The notes beneath the pieces are model-generated. The model did no database searches. It was given only the letters and a program-made list of their open reading frames with translations, and was not told where the DNA came from. From assembly GCF_017921815.1 (NCBI RefSeq), contig NZ_JAGEMM010000002.1, forward strand, positions 248,001-312,000: a stretch of DNA of 64,000 nucleotides, written 5' to 3'. This document shows positions 1-8,070 of this stretch, one piece after another. The stretch is from Microvirga antarctica (lineage in GTDB: Bacteria; Pseudomonadota; Alphaproteobacteria; Rhizobiales; Beijerinckiaceae). The number at the start of each line of letters is the position of its first letter. The stretch's first letter is position 1. Both the position numbers and the translations under genes were made by a program.

Positions 1-1
1 C

Positions 2-703
2 TACGCGCATCTGCCGCAGCAGGAACGCATCGCGAGCTACTTTTTCTGGGCCCATCCGGATACGGTCTCCGGCATGCTCGCGCCCGATATCCGCGCGGGC
101 CTCGCCCATGAGCCAGTCGAGGCGCCCCTGATGGAAGCGCTTGGACGGCTGCCCGCCTCGACGCCGCTCGTGAACCAGATGCTCTATCTCGACGGCAAGT
201 TCTTCGTGCCCGATCACAATCTGAACTTCTTCGACAAGGTATCGATGGCCTGCGGGGTCGAGTGCCGCGTGCCGCTGCTCGACATCGAACTGATCAAAGC
301 TGCGACGTCTCTGCCGACGCAGTTCAAGCAGGTCGGACGAGAAGGCAAATGGGTGTTCAAGAAGGCGATGGAGCGCCATCTTCCGAATGATATCATCTAT
401 CGCCCGAAGACCGGTTTCGGAATGCCGTTGCGCGTGTGGATGCGGGACGAGCTGAAGGACATGCAGGAAGACCTGCTGTCGCGGCAGTCGGTCCAGAACC
501 GCGGCTTCTTTGACCCGGCAGCTGTACAGAACCTCCGCGAGGCCAATGATCGCGGGCAGATCGACGGTACCTACACGCTGCTGTCGCTCATGAGCATCGA
601 GCTGTGGAGCCGGATGTTCCTGGACCGCTCGCAGGTCCCCTCACTGGCTTTGCTGAACCCACACGCGGGCCAATCGGCAGCTATCCTCACCGACGTCGCT
701 TAA
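2..703 (+). CDS. asnB: Asparagine synthetase (glutamine-hydrolysing), C-terminal part, cut by window start
   Basis: The reading frame is open from base 2, so the gene begins upstream of the window; about 233 residues are visible. They match the synthetase (PF00733) half of AsnB-type enzymes, which make asparagine, or amidate another substrate, from glutamine, ATP and an acid. Typical family blocks are visible: LDGKFFVPDHNL, FFDKVSMACGVECRVPLLD and RPKTGFGMPL. The N-terminal glutaminase domain lies outside. AsnB homologues are often embedded in exopolysaccharide loci, where they may amidate a sugar or acid precursor. The adjacency to polysaccharide genes here suggests the same, but that is inference. 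Confidence 0.9.
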   Translation, partial: YAHLPQQERIASYFFWAHPDTVSGMLAPDIRAGLAHEPVEAPLMEALGRLPASTPLVNQMLYLDGKFFVPDHNLNFFDKVSMACGVECRVPLLDIELIKAATSLPTQFKQVGREGKWVFKKAMERHLPNDIIYRPKTGFGMPLRVWMRDELKDMQEDLLSRQSVQNRGFFDPAAVQNLREANDRGQIDGTYTLLSLMSIELWSRMFLDRSQVPSLALLNPHAGQSAAILTDVA

Positions 704-1218
704 TCGCGCAAGGCCTGGCGATGCGTCCGTCCCGACGAGTGTCGCGGGCGGCGCTTTCGCGCGCCATGATCTCGCCCCATTGACGCGCTTTTGAGCCTTC
801 CTGCCACGTCGTCTCCCCGGCGACATTTCGACGGCAAGCCGCTCGCATCCGCCCCGGATGCAAAAAAAATGGCACAGCCTATCTATTTGATCAGTTGTTG
901 AAGGTTATATCATAACGTAGAGGAACAAGACCGCCGCCGTTTCGGCAGGGTCCGACACACATATATGGAGATTGATAAGCCGAAGGCCAAGGTGGCCCGC
1001 ATTGCTGAACAAGTGGCGCTTCTTAACAAGATTACTTGCGATAGCAAGTGTACGCGTAGATAGCGCTAAGCATTAATTTCCATTATTGCGCTATTAATTG
1101 TCAGATTATTGCATAGAAGGCCGCGCTCTTGGGCGGCTGCGTAACAATATTGGCTCATCAATATTCGGTTCAACCTCACATTGCCGCCCGTATTGCGGTT
1201 ACGAATGGATTTTTAATT
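704..1218. other. Intergenic region upstream of the RTX lyase gene
   Basis: This 515-base stretch has no convincing gene. The first part is GC-rich; from about 865 it becomes clearly A/T-rich compared with the neighbourhood, as expected for a promoter and leader region of the following lyase gene. A 16-base palindrome at 1034-1049 is listed separately. I could not place a confident -35/-10 pair. Confidence 0.5.
1034..1049. promoter_or_regulatory. Palindrome upstream of RTX lyase gene, possible operator
   Basis: A perfect 6-base inverted repeat ACTTGC-gata-GCAAGT sits about 170 bases before the chosen lyase start. Its symmetry and short spacer resemble dimeric regulator sites. It could also be chance or a small hairpin. 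No regulator can be assigned. Confidence 0.3.
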
Positions 1219-2421
1219 ATGGCTTTACTTCCCAGTCAATTTCAAGAGAACGTCAACGATCTCAACACCGTGTCCTATGCGGGACGTGAATTTTATGTGG
1301 CCGGCGAGAAATCCTGGAGCTTCGATTCCGTCGACAACAACACCCTTCGGTTCGAAGTGCGTCAGGGCGATCAGTTCGCCAGTAGTTACTTCACCGACAT
1401 CCAGGGCGTCGAGCGCGCGGAAATGAGCGATTCCGCTCGCTACAGCATCAACCAGGACATCAGCGTCGAATACAAATTCATGATCGAGCCCGGCGCGAAG
1501 AACACCGCCAAGTGGGTGGTCGTCGGTCAGTTGCACTCCGGCCTCAGCGTGACGCCGCCGGTAGAGATCAAGTTCAACGGCAACGACAAGATGGCGATCT
1601 CCGGCAAGTCGGGATCGAGCAGCAACGTTGTCTACAGGGATTTGTATCAGGACAGCCAGGATATCGTCCGTGGCCATTGGTACACGATAAAGATGAACAT
1701 TCACTTTGATCCCTATGGCAACGGCAGCGCGGACATCTGGCGCGACGGCGTGAAGATCGTCGATTACAACGGCGCATTGGGCTACACGGATCAGACGCAG
1801 ACTTATTGGAAGGAAGGCGTCTACCGGTCAACGGCGCCAGAGACCTTTGCTGCGAGCTACAAGGATCTTGTCATCCATACGGGCCCCGGTGCCTTCGATG
1901 CGACCCCGACACCCACTCCTACCCCGACTCCGACTCCGACACCCACTCCCACGCCCTCTCCCACGCCGTCTCCGACCTCGACGGTCATCTCCGGCGACAG
2001 CGGTGCCAACACGCTCGTCGGAACCTCGGGCAACGAGAATATCTCGGGCAATGGCGGCAACGACAAACTCAATGGCAAGGGCGGAATTGACGTGCTGTCG
2101 GGAGGAGCGGGCAACGATGCCTTCGTGTTCAATACAAAGATCACGGCATCCAGCAAGACCACCATCACCGATTTCGTATCGGGTTCCGATCGCATCGATC
2201 TGGCAAGTGCGGTCTTGACCAAGCTGCCTGCCGGCTACGTGTCGAAGGATGCCTTCTGGGTCGGTACGGCCGCGCACGATTCGACCGATCGGATCATCTA
2301 CAACGACAAGACCGGCGTACTCAGCTACGACGCTGACGGTTCCGGAAGCGGCGCAGCCATCGAAATCGCAACCTTGTCCAACAAGGCCAAGATCGCCGCT
2401 TCGGATTTCTGGGTCTTCTAG
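1219..2421 (+). CDS. Secreted polysaccharide lyase-like protein with Pro-Thr linker and RTX C-terminus
   Basis: This 400-residue protein has three parts. Residues about 20-225 form a jelly-roll lyase-like domain (heparin-lyase-I/PL7/PL20-like). It has the three blocks expected of such lyases: ERAEM (Arg66, Glu68), QLHSG (Gln104, His106) and YWKEGVYRS (Tyr196, Lys198, Tyr202). Residues about 229-253 are a Pro-Thr linker. The rest has RTX-type GGNDxL calcium repeats and a hydrophobic tail. There is no signal peptide, so type I secretion is likely, but no type I exporter is present here. The ATG at 1219 was chosen because upstream in-frame residues look non-coding. It probably trims or turns over the locus polymer. 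A close paralogue lies at 7034-7828. The exact substrate is unknown. Confidence 0.82.
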   Translation: MALLPSQFQENVNDLNTVSYAGREFYVAGEKSWSFDSVDNNTLRFEVRQGDQFASSYFTDIQGVERAEMSDSARYSINQDISVEYKFMIEPGAKNTAKWVVVGQLHSGLSVTPPVEIKFNGNDKMAISGKSGSSSNVVYRDLYQDSQDIVRGHWYTIKMNIHFDPYGNGSADIWRDGVKIVDYNGALGYTDQTQTYWKEGVYRSTAPETFAASYKDLVIHTGPGAFDATPTPTPTPTPTPTPTPTPSPTPSPTSTVISGDSGANTLVGTSGNENISGNGGNDKLNGKGGIDVLSGGAGNDAFVFNTKITASSKTTITDFVSGSDRIDLASAVLTKLPAGYVSKDAFWVGTAAHDSTDRIIYNDKTGVLSYDADGSGSGAAIEIATLSNKAKIAASDFWVF

Positions 2422-2440
2422 GCGCTCACGGCGCTTCCCA

Positions 2441-3556
2441 TCACGATGCGCGGCCCCGGTTCAAGCCGGGGCCGTTTTCGCTGGGGCGGACGGCGAAGAA
2501 TCGATTCGGCCGATGCAACATCTCGCCGAGCCGTGCGGCTCCGTTCACCTTGGCGATGAAGCGTGGAAGACTGTCGCGCTCGCCCACATAGATGCGCCGA
2601 ATCGCCATCGGCCGGGCGCGCACCTGCGCCAACGGAACCGGCCCCGGCTCAAGGCTGAATGCCATCGAAATCCCCGCTCGTTTCGCGGTTTCCTCGTGGT
2701 CGATCCCGAAATCCTGTGCCGAGCCGTTAGGATAGGCAAAGGTCCGCGGACGTGTCCCGAGGGCGGCCGTCAATCGCTCGATCGAGACGTCAATTTCCGC
2801 GCAGGATTCGTCGAGGGGCAATCGCGTCAGGATCGGATGGGTATGGGTGTGGCCTCCGAACTCCACCCCTTCCTGCGACAGCCGGCGGACATCCGTCCAA
2901 TCCATGTACAGATGCTGGAAGGCGTCCGGCCCTGGCATGGCAACGCCCAGTGCGGCCGCCAAAGTTGCCATGGCCTCGTCGCGAAGCGCGCCAGGCAGCA
3001 GTTTGGCGGCTTCCACCCAGGCGATGGTGGCGGCGTCGCGTTGCGATTCGCTGGCGAGGTTCGTCGCGCCGATCAGGGGAATCTCGAGGCTGGTCATTTT
3101 ACAATTGGCGAAGCAATACGCGGCGAAATCCCAAAGGAATGCCCGGCCGGTTCCAATGTAGTCGGTCGCCAGGAAGATGACTGCCGGCACGTTGCGCTTG
3201 CGCAGGATCGGCCAGGCGATATCCGCGTTGTCGCGATATCCGTCATCGAAGGTGATCAGGGCAGGTCGGGGTGGCAGCGTTCCCGTGCCGTCCAGCCAGC
3301 GCGCAAGGTCGCAGGCCGATATGGGGTTGTGGCGCTCGCGGATATAGTCGATCTGCTGCGCGAAAACCTCAGGCGAGGCACTGATTGTGGGCTTGTAGCC
3401 CGCGAAGCGCGGGTCGCCGACGGGCCAGACGCGGTGATAGCAGATCACGGTCAGGCGCTCACGGTGGTAATGGCCGAGCCATCGGTCACCGATGATTCTG
3501 CCCTTCAAATCCCGAAGGTACGAGGCCAGCCTGTCCGTGAGCATTCTCGTACCCAT
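2441..3556 (-). CDS. Polysaccharide deacetylase (NodB homology domain)
   Basis: This 371-residue protein belongs to carbohydrate esterase family 4. The metal and base motif TFDDGY is at residues 102-107 (Asp104, Asp105), and the second metal motif GGHTHTHP supplies His236 and His240. A C-terminal region with FAYPNGS completes the fold. No signal peptide is obvious, so cytoplasmic or membrane-associated action cannot be separated. It probably removes N- or O-acetyl groups from the exopolysaccharide or its lipid-linked precursor. It is convergent with the RTX lyase gene, and its last codons overlap that gene's terminator hairpin. An in-frame ATG four codons later is an alternative start. Confidence 0.88.
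   Translation of the reverse strand: MGTRMLTDRLASYLRDLKGRIIGDRWLGHYHRERLTVICYHRVWPVGDPRFAGYKPTISASPEVFAQQIDYIRERHNPISACDLARWLDGTGTLPPRPALITFDDGYRDNADIAWPILRKRNVPAVIFLATDYIGTGRAFLWDFAAYCFANCKMTSLEIPLIGATNLASESQRDAATIAWVEAAKLLPGALRDEAMATLAAALGVAMPGPDAFQHLYMDWTDVRRLSQEGVEFGGHTHTHPILTRLPLDESCAEIDVSIERLTAALGTRPRTFAYPNGSAQDFGIDHEETAKRAGISMAFSLEPGPVPLAQVRARPMAIRRIYVGERDSLPRFIAKVNGAARLGEMLHRPNRFFAVRPSENGPGLNRGRAS
2451..2478 (+). terminator. Rho-independent terminator of the RTX lyase gene
   Basis: A perfect 9-base-pair stem (CGGCCCCGG at 2451-2459 with CCGGGGCCG at 2466-2474), a 6-base loop and a TTTT tract follow the lyase stop by 30 bases. The hairpin lies inside the 3' coding end of the convergent deacetylase gene. 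Confidence 0.8.
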
Positions 3557-3897
3557 TCACCCCATCGCGCGAACTGTCAGCAGCCTGCGCTTTCCCGGCG
3601 CCTTTGAGAAGAGCGTGGTCAACGCATCAAAGGGTTGAGGCCCCTTGTTTCGGGCCGTCTTGACGACATTCCTACATTTCCTGGACCATCTTAACATCCC
3701 AAAGTTGGGCACCCTCCTATGCCCTTACGGATAGCCCTTACGAGTTAGTGCGTTGGGTTTCCATAAATGAGAATTTAACACCTGTGTCAGTCAGGCGGCG
3801 GTCGGCGTGGGCCGAATCCCGCATGCAGGACGAGTGGTTTGGTGAAGCGTTGCCCGGCAGAGTCGCGTGGCGGCCGAAGTGGCAGATAGCGGGTAGC
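3557..3897. other. Intergenic/leader region between deacetylase and copolymerase genes
   Basis: This divergent 341-base region should hold promoters for the deacetylase gene (minus strand) and the export operon (plus strand). A direct repeat GCCCTTACG occurs at 3721-3729 and 3734-3742, 13 bases apart. A GTG at 3748 is in frame with the copolymerase, so part of this region may be coding if that start is used. Confidence 0.45.
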
Positions 3898-5715
3898 ATG
3901 AAAATTCGGCCGAGATTCAATGAGATGCTTGCCCGTCCGCGCGGTCTGCTGCCGGACAAGGACGGCCCTGCCTATTCGGGCGCGTCGCTGCGGGACATTT
4001 CGGCCCAGGGTCAGATCGGCCAGTTCGACCGGTTCCACGAGGAGCCGCCCTTCGAGCCGACTCATTCGCCGTTCGGATTGTCGTTCCCCCTCGGACTGCT
4101 CCGCCGGCAGGCGCTGCTGATTCTCACGATTGCAGTTCTCGGCACCGTCGGCGTGGGGCTCTGGGTGTCTACGCTCCAGAAGAGTTACACCGCCACCGCG
4201 CTTCTGGTGCTCGATCAGCGCAGTTCAAACCTCCTAGAGCCGGTTACCCAGAACAAGATCGAAGCCGACGGCGAGGTGGAGATTCTGAAATCGGACAGTG
4301 TTGCGATGCGCGTGGTCGAGCGGCTCAATCTCGCTGACGAGATCGGCGCGCCCCCGGCAAAGCCTGGCCTGATCGCGCGCCTGACCGGATTGTTCAAAGG
4401 GACCACCGGCACGGATGACAGCACGACAGATCCCGCGGCGGCGTCGAACGAGCCGGTGTCAGCGGATGATCCTTCGACCAAGCCGGCCTCGCCGGCCGTC
4501 GCGACGGCGGTCCGACTTCTCATGCAGAGCGTGACCGTCCGCCGCCGCGGGCTTACCGACGTCATCGCGCTCGAGGCGACGGCACCCACGCCCCAGCGGG
4601 CCGCGCAGATCGCCAACACTTATGCCGAGGCCTATCTTGAAGAACAGGTCGCGGCAAAATTGGCCGGCATCGAGCGCGCGAGCATTGCCATCTCCCGGCG
4701 CATGGCCGAACTCGACGAGGAGTTGAAGCGCTCCGAGAGCCAGATCGGTACAAGGCAGATCTACCAGGACAACGTCCAGCGTTTCAAAGCCATTGCCCAG
4801 CGGCGTGAGACCGTCGCGCCTGATTCGCGAATCGCGTCCCGGGCGCGCGCGCCCGATATCCCGAGCTTTCCGCGACCGACCCTGTTCATGTTGCTCGGTG
4901 GGATGTTGAGCCTGGGGGCCGGCATCGCGGCAGGCTACCTGCGCGACGTCTATTCCCGGCAGGTTCACACGGTCGATGAGCTGGAGCTGCTGTCCGGGGT
5001 GCCGAATCTCGCCTCTGTGCCGGATGTCACGAAGGTACGGCGGGGCGATGCAACGAAGTTGCCGGACGATATCCTGACCCGGCCGCGCTCTGCGTATTCG
5101 GGCGCGATCCGCCGCCTCTATTTTAACCTTCAGCTGCTCGTCAACCGTGGCTCCAAGCTCGGATTGGTGCTGGTGACGTCCTCGGAGGAGCATGAAGGAC
5201 GCTCGACGGTGGCCTTGTCTCTCGCCCGCGCGGCCGCCGTGGCCGGGCTGAACGTCGTGATCGTCGATTGCGACCTCAGGCGTCCGACCCTGCACAAGGC
5301 GCTGGATCTGAGGAACGAGGTCGGGCTCGTCGACCTGCTGGCCCAGACCGCGGAGGAACGCAGCGTCGTCCAGGCCGATCGGAAATCAAACTGCAAGGTG
5401 ATCGCCAGCGGCAAGATGGGAACCATCCCATCCGAATGGTTGCTCAACCCCGATCGCATCAAGGAAACCCTGCGCAAGCTGGAGGCGAACTACGATCTCG
5501 TCGTCCTCAGCGCTCCACCGGTGGGCTCGGCAGCCGAACCGCTGATCTTCATGCGCGACATTGACGTGGTCCTGTTCATTGCAAGAGCCGGCGCGTCCAC
5601 CCCCACGGCCATCCGGTCCAATATCCGGCAGCTGCGCCGCAGCAGCGAAGCCGACATCTACACCGTCATGACCTACACCCAGATGCGAGGCGCGCGTGCC
5701 GAACTTTCTTTGTAA
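3898..5715 (+). CDS. Wzc/ExoP-like polysaccharide copolymerase with altered BY-kinase domain
   Basis: This protein combines a Wzz chain-length domain with a cytoplasmic bacterial tyrosine kinase (BY-kinase) fold; such proteins control chain length and export with the outer-membrane channel. Transmembrane segments flank the periplasmic part, the second preceded by PSFPRP. The coiled-coil portion is short for the family. In the kinase region the Walker A' block VIVDCDLRRP is intact. The Walker A block reads EGRST instead of EGKST/T, with Arg replacing Lys (codon at 5200), and the Walker B block reads VVLSAPP with Ser replacing Asp (codon at 5509). No C-terminal tyrosine cluster is present. The next gene overlaps by 20 bases. 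ATG 3898 was chosen; GTG 3748 and ATG 3823 are alternatives. Confidence 0.85.
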   Translation: MKIRPRFNEMLARPRGLLPDKDGPAYSGASLRDISAQGQIGQFDRFHEEPPFEPTHSPFGLSFPLGLLRRQALLILTIAVLGTVGVGLWVSTLQKSYTATALLVLDQRSSNLLEPVTQNKIEADGEVEILKSDSVAMRVVERLNLADEIGAPPAKPGLIARLTGLFKGTTGTDDSTTDPAAASNEPVSADDPSTKPASPAVATAVRLLMQSVTVRRRGLTDVIALEATAPTPQRAAQIANTYAEAYLEEQVAAKLAGIERASIAISRRMAELDEELKRSESQIGTRQIYQDNVQRFKAIAQRRETVAPDSRIASRARAPDIPSFPRPTLFMLLGGMLSLGAGIAAGYLRDVYSRQVHTVDELELLSGVPNLASVPDVTKVRRGDATKLPDDILTRPRSAYSGAIRRLYFNLQLLVNRGSKLGLVLVTSSEEHEGRSTVALSLARAAAVAGLNVVIVDCDLRRPTLHKALDLRNEVGLVDLLAQTAEERSVVQADRKSNCKVIASGKMGTIPSEWLLNPDRIKETLRKLEANYDLVVLSAPPVGSAAEPLIFMRDIDVVLFIARAGASTPTAIRSNIRQLRRSSEADIYTVMTYTQMRGARAELSL

Positions 5716-6970
5716 ACTGCGTTCAGTCACCTCCAGGTCGCGGTCGACGACCCGGGCCGCTCTGAGGGCAGGGCGCATGCTCGCCCCGGCACTTCTGCTG
5801 AGCGCGATAGCGTGGGCGCCGCCGGCTCTTGCGGATTACAAGCTCGATAGCGGCGACACCATCGAGGTTTCGGTGTTTGGCCGAAACGATCTGGCGCGCC
5901 GGGCCATGATCGATGCCGACGGGAAGATTCAGGTGCCGCTCATCGGCGAGGTTGCGGCGTCCGGGCTGACGATGTCGGAGCTGCGCGCACGCATCAAGGA
6001 CTTGTTGGCGACCAGCGATTCGGTTCGCGGCGGTGACGTCATCGTCGATATCGTCGAGCACCGTCCCTTTTACGTCTATGGAAACGTCACGCGGGGCGGT
6101 GCCTATCCCTATCGTCCGGGCATGACCGTGCGCCACGCGTTGGCGCTGGCGGGGGGGTACGAGACAATCCGCTCGCAAGGCAACACCACACCGGTGGCCT
6201 CGGCAGAACTGCGCGGTCGCTATCGGACCCTCTCGGCAGACTACGCCAAGCAGCAGGTTCGCGTGGCGAGCCTCCGAGCAGAAGCCGAGGGAAAGTCTGA
6301 ACTCGATTTGAGCGGTTTGCCGCGCTCCGTGAGGTCCCAAAAGGTCGTCGCTGAGCTGATCGAGCTGGAAACGCAGCAGCTCAAAGCCAGTATGGACGAG
6401 CGCGAGAAGGAAAAGAAATATCTGGCCGTCGCGCTGCAGCTCGCCGATGCGCAGGTCGGCGCGCTCGATCGCGGCCAGAAGCAGGATGAGGAAGCCTCGC
6501 GCCAGCAAGCTGACGAGCTGGCGCGCGTTGCCGACCTGACAAAGCGCGGCCTCGCATCCACCGGGCGCACCACCGACGAGCAGAGGGCGATGGTTCTGAC
6601 GCGAAGCCGCGAGATGGACACGGCGGCTCGTCTTGCCCAGGCCAGGCAGGCGAGGGAAGAGATGGCGCGGCGACTTCAGAAAGCCGACGAACGGCAGGCA
6701 AAGCTTCCGCAGGACCTGCAGGTCGCGATTGCGACTCTCGACGGAATCGGAACGCAGATGGAAGCGTTGGGAGAGCAATTGGCGCTGTCGGGCAATATCG
6801 GGTCGCAAGCCGAGGCGACCGGGCGGAGCACGACGCAGGTTGCAATCTTCAGAAAGACCGGAGAGACACAGGCGCGCGTACCGGCGACAGAGGATTCTCC
6901 CGTTCAGCCCGGCGATGTGGTGGAGATCACCATCAAGTTCGAGTTGTCTCCGGCAACGCCTGCCAACTGA
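5696..6970 (+). CDS. ExoF/Wza-like outer-membrane polysaccharide export protein
   Basis: This 424-residue protein has a signal sequence ending near residue 46 (APPALA then DYK) and a polysaccharide export domain (LDSGDTIEVSVFGR) at about 48-125. An SLBB-type segment (YVYGNVTRGGAYPYRPG) follows. A long charged coiled coil runs from about 175 to 370, and the end is a VQPGDVVEI segment. The length and the central coiled coil match ExoF rather than the octameric Wza. It is thought to form the periplasmic/outer-membrane path for the polymer together with the preceding copolymerase. The GTG start overlaps the copolymerase end by 20 bases, with GAGG just upstream, so the two are translated together. 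Confidence 0.88.
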   Translation: MPNFLCKLRSVTSRSRSTTRAALRAGRMLAPALLLSAIAWAPPALADYKLDSGDTIEVSVFGRNDLARRAMIDADGKIQVPLIGEVAASGLTMSELRARIKDLLATSDSVRGGDVIVDIVEHRPFYVYGNVTRGGAYPYRPGMTVRHALALAGGYETIRSQGNTTPVASAELRGRYRTLSADYAKQQVRVASLRAEAEGKSELDLSGLPRSVRSQKVVAELIELETQQLKASMDEREKEKKYLAVALQLADAQVGALDRGQKQDEEASRQQADELARVADLTKRGLASTGRTTDEQRAMVLTRSREMDTAARLAQARQAREEMARRLQKADERQAKLPQDLQVAIATLDGIGTQMEALGEQLALSGNIGSQAEATGRSTTQVAIFRKTGETQARVPATEDSPVQPGDVVEITIKFELSPATPAN

Positions 6971-7033
6971 GCGTCCGCTTCAGCACCCGAGAGAGCGGGG
7001 AACCGTCTCCCCTCGGGTCGCCAGGAAGGCGGC

Positions 7034-7828
7034 TCAGTCGAGACGCGGGCTGACGCGAATCTTGAGGTCTTTGTAAGAGACGGCGAGTGACTCGGGCGCT
7101 GTCGAGCGGTAGACGCCCTGTTTCCAGTAAGTGACTTTCTGGTTGGAATATCCGAGCGGGCCGTCGTACTCGACGATCTTCTTGCCGTCGCGCCAGATTT
7201 CCGCGTAGCCTTTGCCGGCGGGATCGAACCGGATGTCCAGCTTCATCTTGTACCAGTGGCCGCGGACGATATCCTCGTTGTCGTCAAAGAGATCGTTATA
7301 GACAGCCTTCGTGGTATCTCCGCCAAAACCGGAATTACCGGAAATCTTCATCTTGTCGTCGCCGTTAAGCTTGATCTCGACAGGTGGCGACATCGCCATA
7401 CCGGAATGGAGCTGGCCAAGAGTGACCCATCGTGCCGAATTTTTTGGGCCGGGGTCGATCATGAAGGAATATTCGACACTGATGTCCTGGTTGATGGGAT
7501 AGCGCTGGGTGTCGCCCATCTCGGCGCGTTCGACCCCCTGCATGTCCGTCCAGGTGGAGCCTGAATATTGATCGCCCTTGCGCACCTCGAACCGCACCGT
7601 GTCGTCATCGGGCGAACTGAAGCTCCACGGCTTGGCTCCGTTGATCACGAACTGACGGCCCGCATAGGCGATCAGCACATCTTCCGGCGTCGACTTGGTC
7701 CATTGCGAGGGAGGAATCGAGCGATAACTGAACTGGCTCATGACCGAAGTCGAGGATACAAGCCCCACTCCCAGTCCGACAACAGCCAAGGCTGCGGACG
7801 TGATGATGACCTGTCTGGGCGTCGTCAT
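7034..7828 (-). CDS. Membrane-anchored polysaccharide lyase-like protein, paralogue of 1219-2421
   Basis: This 264-residue protein aligns along almost its whole length with the catalytic domain of the RTX lyase at 1219. It retains the same blocks: ERAEM (Arg101, Glu103), QLHSG (Gln139, His141) and YWKQGVYRS (Tyr234, Lys236, Tyr240). It replaces the linker and RTX tail by an N-terminal hydrophobic segment (residues about 6-27), a signal anchor or signal peptide that points to periplasmic or membrane action. The ATG at 7828 was chosen because it places this segment at the N-terminus; in-frame sequence further upstream looks non-coding. It likely cleaves the same or a related polymer in the periplasm. 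Confidence 0.82.
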   Translation of the reverse strand: MTTPRQVIITSAALAVVGLGVGLVSSTSVMSQFSYRSIPPSQWTKSTPEDVLIAYAGRQFVINGAKPWSFSSPDDDTVRFEVRKGDQYSGSTWTDMQGVERAEMGDTQRYPINQDISVEYSFMIDPGPKNSARWVTLGQLHSGMAMSPPVEIKLNGDDKMKISGNSGFGGDTTKAVYNDLFDDNEDIVRGHWYKMKLDIRFDPAGKGYAEIWRDGKKIVEYDGPLGYSNQKVTYWKQGVYRSTAPESLAVSYKDLKIRVSPRLD

Positions 7829-7967
7829 GTTGGGCACTCGATCAATATACAGTAAGCGGAAAAGACCTTCTGCCAGTTCGGTCCGCAAGGTCAACCGGGC
7901 ATCGGCGTTCTCTTCGCTCGGACATCGGAAGTAGCCCCAATGAACAACAGGGCAACCGCACATTTCC

Positions 7968-7993
7968 ATAGGAGATTGCGGTATTGTTCCTAT
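7968..7993. promoter_or_regulatory. Inverted repeat in the divergent lyase/acyltransferase promoter region
   Basis: ATAGGA (7968-7973) and TCCTAT (7988-7993) form a perfect 6-base inverted repeat with a 14-base spacer. It lies in the 242-base region between the divergent lyase (start 7828) and acyltransferase (start 8071) genes. It could be a regulator site, but no factor can be named. Confidence 0.3.
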
Positions 7994-8070
7994 CTTAAAT
8001 CTAATCAGAAGGGCAGTAAACGCTGGCGTCATCATGCCGACGATGTCCGGTTCCGAGCTAGGCGAATATC

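Noticed and set aside
1909..1980. Simple-sequence microsatellite in the lyase gene
   Set aside because: It encodes an in-frame Pro-Thr linker between catalytic and RTX domains, a normal feature of such secreted enzymes.
6986..7017. A possible terminator after the export gene (CCCGA with GGGGA pairing to TCCCCTCGGG)
   Set aside because: The pairing needs a 6-base bulge and no T tract follows, so it is too weak to call.
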